From: Methylobacterium sp.
GTDB taxonomy: Bacteria; Pseudomonadota; Alphaproteobacteria; Rhizobiales; Beijerinckiaceae
Length of the DNA stretch: 11,760 nucleotides
Assembly: GCA_021154065.1 (NCBI GenBank)
Contig: JAJKJG010000308.1
Coordinates: 1 to 11,760 of the forward strand
Direction: 5' to 3'
Shown here: positions 7,048-11,760 of the stretch, piece after piece
Layout of the letters: every line of letters begins with the position of its first letter
Position numbering within the stretch: position 1 is the first letter of the stretch
Position numbers and translations under genes: made by a program
The notes under the pieces: generated by a model
Seen by the model: only the letters and a program-made list of their open reading frames with translations
Databases searched by the model: none
Told to the model about the DNA's origin: nothing

Positions 7048-7440
7048 ATGGCAAAGAACAACGAAACCCGCCGAGGCGCGAACCTCGGGCGGGCTCCGGG
7101 ATCTGTCCGCTCGCCAGCTGACACTCGGGAGAATAACCCCGTCCATCCGGAAGGTAAAGAGTACGTTATCGTTTTACCCGGTGAGGGATTTATAAAGTGG
7201 TACGACCCCGATCACCAGAGCCCGAAATCGCCGAATTGTACAGGCGCCTTCGATGTAACTCATTGTCCGGAGGAAGCGCTTAGGTTCGGCTCACGGGCGA
7301 GTGCTTTTCGGTTCATCAACCAGCCGTCCACGGTCAAGCCTTTTCTGCCGGATGGGAGGCCGAACCGTCCACTCAGCCGGTTACACCTCCTGATCGGACG
7401 GCTGGAATCCAACAGGGGAGGGTCGCATGACCCTTCCTGA
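7048..7440 (+). CDS. Hypothetical protein in the replication operon
   Basis: Unknown 130-aa protein. It starts 3 nt after alpA and its last 14 nt overlap the primase-helicase gene, so it sits firmly in the same operon. The N-terminal 35 residues are polar and probably disordered. A compact domain follows (about residues 36-92), with alternating hydrophobics (KEYVIVLPGEGFIKWYD), an FDVTHCPEEALRFGSRASAF segment and FINQPSTV. Cysteines at NCTG and HCPE are 11 residues apart, too few for a convincing zinc site. The C-terminus is basic. A small replication accessory or regulator is possible, but nothing in the sequence proves it. Confidence 0.75.
   Translation: MAKNNETRRGANLGRAPGSVRSPADTRENNPVHPEGKEYVIVLPGEGFIKWYDPDHQSPKSPNCTGAFDVTHCPEEALRFGSRASAFRFINQPSTVKPFLPDGRPNRPLSRLHLLIGRLESNRGGSHDPS
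7414..7421 (+). promoter_or_regulatory. Strong Shine-Dalgarno for the primase-helicase gene
   Basis: AGGGGAGG lies 5 nt upstream of the ATG at 7427, inside the 3' end of the preceding gene. It fixes the start of the primase-helicase and is the strongest ribosome binding site among the element's genes. Confidence 0.7.
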
Positions 7441-9718
7441 TCCCCAGACCGGAGAGGCCGTCGACTTCCTGGTCCGCTACCGGGGGTCAAACCCCATCGT
7501 ACTCACCGCGATTATTCCGGACGATCGCGGGGTCGAGTCCGCGACCTTCCGACCGGCCGAAGAGCAGGAACCCCTTCGCCAATGGATCGACGCCCGCCAA
7601 GGTAACGCAAATCTCTACTTCTCGGTCAATCCCACGCTCCACCCGCTAAACGGACGCGGCGTGAAGGCAAAGAAGAGCGATGTTCGGGGCATGATCGCAA
7701 TCCACGCGGACATCGACCCGAAGGAAGGGGAGGACATCAAGAGCGAGCGCGAGCGCATCCGTAGCATCATCGCTTCGTACGCGACGCCGCCGACGATCAT
7801 GATCGACAGCGGCGGTGGCTATCAAGCGTTCTGGATCCTGAACAAAGAACACCCGGCAAACGGGTCTGAAGACGCCGCTGCGAAGCTAGAAGCCTACAAC
7901 AAGCAGATGGCGCTCGACTTGGGGGGCGATCGTGGTGTCTCGAATCTCGATCGCATTATGCGCCTTCCCGGGACCATCAACGTCCCGAACGAAACAAAGC
8001 GAAAGCGCGGTCGCGTTCCGGCCCTTTCGCGCCTCGTCGAGTACAACGCCGACCGCATCTACGACCTTGCCGAGTTTAAGGCGGCGCCAACCGCTCAGCC
8101 GCCCGCCGTGCGCTCCGACGTAGCGGGGCCTGCGTCGGCGGCCGACAAAGCCGACTTGAAGGAACTCCTTGAGAGGGTTCCGACGAACGTGCGCACCGTG
8201 ATCGTACACGGCCATGATCCGGGCGAGCCCGAGAGGCTCCCGAGCCGATCCGAATGGTTGTTCTACGTCTGTTGCGAGCTTGCCCGTGCCGGCCTTCGCG
8301 ATGAAGCGATCATCGCCATCATCACCAATCCCGACCACGGCATCAGCGCGTCGGTCGTCGATAAGAAGCGGCCCGACGAGTACGCCGCCCGGCAAGCGCA
8401 GCGTGCTCGCGATGCCGTCGGCGACGACGCGGTCGCGATTATCAATCGTAAGTACTTCGCCGTGCTCGAGGGCCGGCGGGTTCAGTACTACCGCGAGGAG
8501 CCAGACGGGACACTAGACGTCATGCAAGCGGAGGCGTTCGATTTTGAACTCGCCCCGATGCAGGTCCGCACCGAAGACGGGAAGATGGTGCCCGCGTCAC
8601 GGATATGGAAGCATAGCCCGCAGCGCCGCTATTACCGCCGCGGGTTCGTGCTCGATCCGACGGAAAGCTGCGACCGGGATACGTACAACCTCTGGAAGGG
8701 GTTCGGCGTCGACCCGCGGCCCGGCAAATGGCCGCGGCTCCGCGAACATATCACCGATATTCTTGCCGACGGGAACGCTGCGCACGCCGATTATAACCTG
8801 AACTGGACCGCATGGTGCCTACAAAACCCGGCGACGCCGCCTCGCGTAGCGCTGGTCTTCAAAGGGGGCGAGGGCGTCGGAAAAGGGTTGTTTTGCAATG
8901 CGCTGGTGGACGCCTTCGGGGTTCACGGCCTGCGCGTCCAAAACATGCTCCATGTGGCAGGGCGATTCAACGCCCATCTACGTCATCGCTGCTTTCTCTT
9001 CGCGGACGAGGCCATCGTCCCGAACAGCGACGGCGAAGGAACGCTGAAGGGCCTGATCACCGAGCCCACGATCCCGATCGAGGCCAAGGGCGTCGACACC
9101 GTCGCCGCGCCCAACCACCTCCATATTGTCATGGCCTCGAACAACGATTGGGTCGTGCCGGCGAGCATCGGCGCGCGGCGCTTCGCCGTGTTCGCCGTTT
9201 CGGACCGGCGGAAGGGCGATGCAGAATATTTCTCGGCGCTCGTCGACGAGATCGAGAACGGCGGCTTAGCGGCTATGATGCACGACTTGCTCCATTTGCC
9301 GCTCGGCAACTGGCACCCTGAGCAGGCTCGGCCTGATACCGATGAGCTGGCGCGGCAAAAGGTCGCCAGTTTAGATGCGATCCAGAAGACGTTTCATGAC
9401 TGTCTCGTAATCGGTGAACTGCCGGAGGGCGAGGACCTCGGCGGCGGTTCGATGCTCTTGCCCACCAAGGCCCTGACTGAGGAGGTGCGACGCGCAACAC
9501 GGCGGACCGATGTTACTCATAACGCTGTCGCCGACTTTCTCGGCGAGCGCGGGTTCGGCTATGTCAAGCGGCGGAACCAGAGACCGAGCGGCTACGTGGT
9601 TCCGCCTCTTCCAATAGCCCGCGCAAAATGGGACGAGCTGTTCTTCCCGGTGCAATGGGACGCGACCGACGCGTGGGAGACCAGACCCGAGCGCGACGAT
9701 GACTCCATTCCGTACTGA
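7427..9718 (+). CDS. Replication protein: RepB-like/AEP primase domain fused to a SF3-type (DUF5906) helicase
   Basis: This 763-aa protein combines priming and unwinding, as in P4 alpha and phage NrS-1 primase-polymerases. The N-terminal archaeo-eukaryotic primase-like domain (about 50-215) has the metal-binding DxD in HADIDP (D95, D97), SGGGYQAFW at 128-136, and NLDRIMRLPGTIN (D175). A linker (about 220-330) and a connector precede the helicase ATPase. That domain has Walker A GGEGVGKG (about 470-477, K476), Walker B CFLFADEA (D517, E518), sensor-1 MASNND (about 559-564) and arginines in GARRFAVF (R574/R575) suited to an arginine finger. Every core motif is intact, so replication activity is expected. 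It is the last gene of the alpA operon. The 9-bp repeat array about 540 nt downstream is the likely target of its DNA-binding function, though which part binds DNA cannot be seen here. Confidence 0.9.
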   Translation: MTLPDPQTGEAVDFLVRYRGSNPIVLTAIIPDDRGVESATFRPAEEQEPLRQWIDARQGNANLYFSVNPTLHPLNGRGVKAKKSDVRGMIAIHADIDPKEGEDIKSERERIRSIIASYATPPTIMIDSGGGYQAFWILNKEHPANGSEDAAAKLEAYNKQMALDLGGDRGVSNLDRIMRLPGTINVPNETKRKRGRVPALSRLVEYNADRIYDLAEFKAAPTAQPPAVRSDVAGPASAADKADLKELLERVPTNVRTVIVHGHDPGEPERLPSRSEWLFYVCCELARAGLRDEAIIAIITNPDHGISASVVDKKRPDEYAARQAQRARDAVGDDAVAIINRKYFAVLEGRRVQYYREEPDGTLDVMQAEAFDFELAPMQVRTEDGKMVPASRIWKHSPQRRYYRRGFVLDPTESCDRDTYNLWKGFGVDPRPGKWPRLREHITDILADGNAAHADYNLNWTAWCLQNPATPPRVALVFKGGEGVGKGLFCNALVDAFGVHGLRVQNMLHVAGRFNAHLRHRCFLFADEAIVPNSDGEGTLKGLITEPTIPIEAKGVDTVAAPNHLHIVMASNNDWVVPASIGARRFAVFAVSDRRKGDAEYFSALVDEIENGGLAAMMHDLLHLPLGNWHPEQARPDTDELARQKVASLDAIQKTFHDCLVIGELPEGEDLGGGSMLLPTKALTEEVRRATRRTDVTHNAVADFLGERGFGYVKRRNQRPSGYVVPPLPIARAKWDELFFPVQWDATDAWETRPERDDDSIPY

Positions 9719-9779
9719 AGAGCAGCCTAATCGAAAGCACGGTGAGGCCGCGGGTCAGGCGTGATCCGGACGTGCGATG

Positions 9780-9932
9780 CTACGCAGCCGCGGGGATGTC
9801 GGCCTGAGCGGCTCCCGAGTGCCAAGGGAGGAGATCGTCGAGGGCGCGAGCCGGATGGGCATTGGATGCGCGGGAGACGTGGGCCAGCCACGCAAGCGGA
9901 TCGTCGATGAGCCGATACAGCGGCTGCAGGAT
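9780..9932 (-). pseudogene. C-terminal fragment of an IS66-family transposase (TnpC)
   Basis: The minus-strand translation ends with DPLAWLAHV, a short linker, NAHPAR, ALDDLLPW and ADIPAAA before a TAG stop. This is the pattern of an IS66 TnpC C-terminus (DPxAWLAxVLxRI...HPA..ID.LLPW). The upstream catalytic DDE domain and zinc-finger-like region are gone. It cannot be active. Confidence 0.65.
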
Positions 9933-9975
9933 CGTCGTGCAGGCGCCGACCTGATCGGCCACGGTCGGCACCCGC

Positions 9976-10083
9976 TTAGCGGTCGCCGCCGGTCTCAACG
10001 ATGATGCGCCGCCGGCGAGCCAGCACGATCTCGATGCGATCGTCACCGGCTTGGCGCAGCGCGATGCCCTGTTCGGCGTCGCG
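9976..10083 (-). pseudogene. TnpA (OrfA) fragment of an IS66-like element
   Basis: The minus strand encodes RDAEQGIALRQAGDDRIEIV then LARRRRIIVETGGDR and a TAA stop. The IEIVLAxxRRIIV stretch is characteristic of the C-terminal half of IS66 OrfA/TnpA proteins, where it is usually followed by an alpha-helical end that is missing here. It is in a different frame from the TnpC fragment just downstream. Confidence 0.5.
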
Positions 10084-10255
10084 GCGGTGGGCGGCTCGGC
10101 ACGATCACGAAGCCAGGTACCGGTTCGCCCTTCGTTCAGCTTCGCAGGTCGCGACCAAAAGCCAGAAGCTGCGATCGCGAGATGCCGTGGCGGCGCGCCG
10201 CCGCGGAGACAGGGCCCGGGCCGGCCACAGCACGACAAGCACCGGTAGCGAAATC

Positions 10256-10291
10256 CCGACTTATCCGACCTAACCGACCAAACCGGCCGGC
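10256..10291 (+). repeat. 9-bp tandem repeats, cluster A (4 units, plus orientation)
   Basis: Units are CCGACTTAT, CCGACCTAA, CCGACCAAA and CCGGCCGGC, directly abutting with a strict 9-bp period. The last unit is degenerate. Confidence 0.85.
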
Positions 10292-10348
10292 AACTCGGCG
10301 GCGAACTCTCGCCCAAAGGCTCGAACCTCCGTCTCAGGAGACCTATTC

Positions 10349-10384
10349 TTAAGTCGGTAAAGTCGGTTAAGCCGGTAAAGCCGG
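10349..10384 (-). repeat. 9-bp tandem repeats, cluster B (4 units, minus orientation)
   Basis: On the plus strand the units are TTAAGTCGG, TAAAGTCGG, TTAAGCCGG and TAAAGCCGG. Read on the minus strand they are CCGGCTTTA, CCGGCTTAA, CCGACTTTA and CCGACTTAA, the same unit as cluster A but inverted. This is the best-preserved cluster. Confidence 0.9.
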
Positions 10385-10416
10385 CGGGCCCAGGCGGTGC
10401 TCACTCAGATATTCAA

Positions 10417-10434
10417 CCGACCTAACCGACTCCT
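10417..10434 (+). repeat. 9-bp tandem repeats, cluster C (2 units, plus orientation)
   Basis: CCGACCTAA is followed directly by CCGACTCCT; the first unit is identical to the second unit of cluster A. It is preceded by an AT-rich ATATTCAA. Confidence 0.75.
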
Positions 10435-10718
10435 GCAGAACTCCTAGTCTGATCCCTTTTCTCGCGGTGGCGGGCTAACGCCATGACGAACTGAGGTTCG
10501 AGCGGAGCCTGAACGCGGGCGGACGAGGCTTCGCCGGCGCTCGCCTGCCGAATAGCGCCTCTGCGGCACGGAGAAGGCTCAGGAGTGGCGATCGACGTTC
10601 TAACTCGGGTTTAGCCTGTCTGAAAGCGAAGCGTGTCCCTGCGCTTTCTATCTGGCCCGAGGTGGGCGTCCTCTGCCACCGGGCCGTCGTTACCAGCATG
10701 GCCGGTGTCTCGGTCGCC

Positions 10719-10738
10719 GTCACCACCGCGGTGGTGAC
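10719..10738. repeat. Perfect 20-bp palindrome
   Basis: GTCACCACCGCGGTGGTGAC is its own reverse complement with no spacer. It could be an operator for a dimeric regulator or a small cruciform. There is no T-run after it, so it is not a typical intrinsic terminator. It lies about 177 nt upstream of the hydrolase start. Confidence 0.6.
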
Positions 10739-10768
10739 CGGATCGGCATCGCGGCGGCCCGAGCGTCT

Positions 10769-10781
10769 ATGGTGCTCCGAG
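10769..10781. other. Possible degenerate right attachment site
   Basis: ATGGTGCTCCGAG matches the tRNA 3'-end sequence ATGGTGCTGCGAG at 4531-4543 at 12 of 13 positions, in the same orientation, as a direct att repeat would be. Sequence beyond it does not continue as a tRNA, so it may be chance. Confidence 0.25.
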
Positions 10782-10898
10782 CCGCCGCTCATCGAGGCGA
10801 CCACGGCCGGCAGAATCGGGCGGTGTTTTCCCGGTGGCATGCCCGATTACGCCGACGCCTTCGCCGAGTTTATCAAGGGACCTGGCAACTGTTCGCAC

Positions 10899-10905
10899 GG
10901 AGGGG
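10899..10905 (+). promoter_or_regulatory. Shine-Dalgarno of the hydrolase gene
   Basis: GGAGGGG lies 9 nt upstream of the ATG at 10915 and supports that start. Confidence 0.6.
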
Positions 10906-10914
10906 TCTGCTTAC

Positions 10915-11760
10915 ATGGCATACGAGGAAATCGGGGCCATCCGAGCGATGCTCGCTGAAAAGGCCCGCCCGGTCGGCTGGGCTGACCGGCGGGCACGTCT
11001 CGAGGAGGTCGGCTCGGTCTGGCCCGTCGCCGACGACATCCGCTGCGAGCCGGTCGATTGCGGCGGCGTGCCGGGGGAGTGGTCGGTCGCGCCCGGCGCC
11101 GACCCCTCGCGCGTGCTGCTGTTCTTCCACGGAGGCGGCTTTTGCTCGGGCTCGATCCTGAGCCACCGCCGTATGGTGACGGAGGTCGGACGCGCGGCGC
11201 GCAGGCGCACGCTCGCGGTCGGCTACCGCCTTGCGCCCGAGCATCCCTTCCCAACCGCGCATGAGGACGCGCTCGCCGCGTGGCGCTTCCTGCGTGCGCA
11301 GGGCATCGCTGCCGGCGCGATCGCCGTCGGCGGCGACAGCGCCGGCGGGAACCTGACGATCGCGCTGGTCAACCGCCTCCGCGCGGCGAGCGAGGACGGG
11401 CCCGCCTGCACCTGGCTCGTCTCGCCCTGGACCGATCTCACGATGTCGGGCGCGAGCCTCGCGAGCAAGGACGCGGACGATCCGCTCATCCACAAGGGCT
11501 ATCTCGGCGAGCTCGCGGACGCCTACGTGCCCGCGCCGCTCGACCGTACTGATCCGCTGATCTCTCCGCTCTTCGCCGACTTCTTCGGCTTCTCGCCGAC
11601 GCTCATCCAGGTCGGCTCGGCCGAGACGCTTCTCGATGACGCAACCCGCCTCGCCGCGGCCATGGGCGCGGCCGACGTCGCGGTCACGCTCGAAATCTGG
11701 CCGCGCATGATCCATGCCTGGGCGCTCTGGAACGCGCGGCTTGAGGACGGCCGCAAGGCG
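10915..11760 (+). CDS. Alpha/beta hydrolase, hormone-sensitive-lipase (family IV) type, 3'-truncated by window edge
   Basis: The frame is open from the ATG at 10915 to the end of the window (282 codons visible), so the stop lies outside. The protein is an esterase or lipase-like serine hydrolase. It has the oxyanion-hole motif HGGG (72-75), the family signature YRLAPEHPFP (104-113), the nucleophile elbow GDSAGG (S142), the acid in ETLLDD (D241 or D242) and the base His in MIHAW (H267), giving a complete catalytic triad. There is no signal peptide, so it is probably cytosolic. The physiological substrate cannot be told; short-chain acyl esters are typical of the family. Codon use is like that of PBP1A, suggesting the host chromosome resumes here. 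By the visible length only a short C-terminal piece should be missing. Confidence 0.93.
   Translation, partial: MAYEEIGAIRAMLAEKARPVGWADRRARLEEVGSVWPVADDIRCEPVDCGGVPGEWSVAPGADPSRVLLFFHGGGFCSGSILSHRRMVTEVGRAARRRTLAVGYRLAPEHPFPTAHEDALAAWRFLRAQGIAAGAIAVGGDSAGGNLTIALVNRLRAASEDGPACTWLVSPWTDLTMSGASLASKDADDPLIHKGYLGELADAYVPAPLDRTDPLISPLFADFFGFSPTLIQVGSAETLLDDATRLAAAMGAADVAVTLEIWPRMIHAWALWNARLEDGRKA

Larger units (their letters stand above)
9780..10083 (-). mobile_element. Decayed, internally deleted IS66-type insertion sequence
   Basis: Two IS66-like gene ends lie close together on the minus strand in the order expected for IS66 (tnpA, then tnpC), but all of tnpB and nearly all of tnpC are missing. 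A large internal deletion has evidently joined them. They sit between the primase-helicase and the 9-bp repeats, so this insertion probably landed in the replication module after the element arrived. Confidence 0.6.
9719..10255. other. 537-nt region downstream of the primase-helicase, mostly IS debris
   Basis: No intact gene is seen. The open frame on the minus strand across 9780-10316 is not one gene: its two recognisable pieces lie in different frames (see the IS66 entries). I could not identify insertion-sequence terminal inverted repeats or a target-site duplication around it. Confidence 0.5.
4532..10434 (+). mobile_element. Integrated mobile element (int, alpA, primase-helicase, repeat array); right end uncertain
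   Basis: The unit runs from the tRNA-Thr fragment through a tyrosine integrase, an AlpA-like HTH gene, a primase-helicase and a 9-bp repeat array, with all genes on the plus strand. These are excision and replication functions only. No capsid, portal, terminase, tail, lysis, relaxase or type IV secretion genes are seen. The layout resembles P4-like or PICI-like phage satellites or small integrative elements, which borrow packaging or transfer from a helper; that parallel is inference. The right end is set here at the last 9-bp repeat, but could lie as far as about 10914. An intact tRNA-Thr, expected at the right boundary, is absent. An IS66-type remnant at 9780-10083 suggests decay of the right part. 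Confidence 0.65.
10256..10434. other. Candidate replication origin or control site (iteron-like array)
   Basis: Ten 9-bp units close to CCGACYTAA occur in three clusters (4 plus-strand, 4 minus-strand, 2 plus-strand) across 179 bp, separated by about 57 and 32 bp. The DNA here is lower in GC than its surroundings. Iterons beside a primase-helicase are the arrangement of P4 (ori and crr) and of many plasmid origins, with Rep binding the repeats. The assignment as an origin is inference; the repeats themselves are directly visible. Confidence 0.55.
10435..10914. other. 480-nt gene-free region between the repeat array and the hydrolase
   Basis: I see no convincing gene. The open frames on both strands show no recognisable protein and no good ribosome binding site. 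The region holds a perfect 20-bp palindrome (10719-10738), a 13-bp near-match to the tRNA-Thr 3' end (10769-10781), and the ribosome binding site of the hydrolase. The right boundary of the mobile element most likely falls in here. Confidence 0.5.

Noticed and set aside
7808..7834. Gln in place of His in the primase motif SGGGYQAFW as a lost catalytic residue
   Set aside because: RepB-type primases of plasmids commonly have a Gln at this place in a similar SxGxYQxW motif, so it is probably a family trait.
9780..10316. 178-aa minus-strand frame as an intact gene
   Set aside because: Only its C-terminal end resembles a known protein (IS66 TnpC); the upstream part is out of frame with the TnpA-like fragment, so it is a chance open frame across debris.
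10256..10434. CRISPR array
   Set aside because: The repeats are 9 bp and abut with no spacers, and there are no cas genes.
10662..10958. 98-aa plus-strand frame in the junction zone
   Set aside because: No ribosome binding site, no recognisable features, and it runs into the hydrolase start in another frame.
10873..11715. 280-aa minus-strand frame opposite the hydrolase
   Set aside because: It is antisense to a gene with a complete catalytic triad and has the Arg/Ala-rich make-up of a shadow.

Overview
The window is GC-rich throughout, with gene types and sequence style typical of an alphaproteobacterium, probably Hyphomicrobiales/Rhizobiales. This is judged from the class A penicillin-binding protein, the GC-biased codon third positions and the insertion-sequence remnant; the genus cannot be fixed from the sequence. 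Two host-like flanks enclose an integrated mobile element.

Left flank (1-4511). The 3' part of a PBP1A gene (peptidoglycan glycosyltransferase plus transpeptidase) is followed after 2 nt by a gene for a secreted protein of unknown function. Next is a two-gene unit: an unknown helical protein whose stop overlaps the GTG start of a RelE/ParE-type toxin-like gene. The toxin-like gene is broken by a one-base frameshift near 4418-4424.

Mobile element (about 4532 to somewhere between 10434 and 10914). Its left edge is the 3' portion of a tRNA-Thr(GGT) on the minus strand, the usual footprint of integration into a tRNA 3' end. Inside it, on the plus strand, are a P4-type tyrosine integrase, an unknown gene overlapping it, an AlpA-type small HTH protein (likely excisionase/regulator), an unknown 130-aa protein, and a 763-aa primase plus SF3-type helicase. 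Beyond these lie a decayed, internally deleted IS66-type remnant and an array of ten 9-bp repeats in three clusters of alternating orientation. There are no capsid, tail, terminase, lysis or conjugation genes. The parts therefore look like a small integrative element or phage satellite able to excise (Int + AlpA) and replicate (primase-helicase). The 9-bp repeats are the best candidate for its origin or replication-control site.

Right flank (10915-11760). An alpha/beta hydrolase of the hormone-sensitive lipase type starts at 10915 and runs off the window. The expected intact tRNA-Thr at the right end is not in the window; only a 13-bp near-match to the tRNA 3' end is seen at 10769-10781. The right half of the element is therefore probably decayed or rearranged.

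The most interesting points are the 9-bp repeat array beside a primase-helicase, the tRNA-fragment boundary with its orientation logic, the frameshifted toxin-like gene, and a perfect 20-bp palindrome at 10719-10738.
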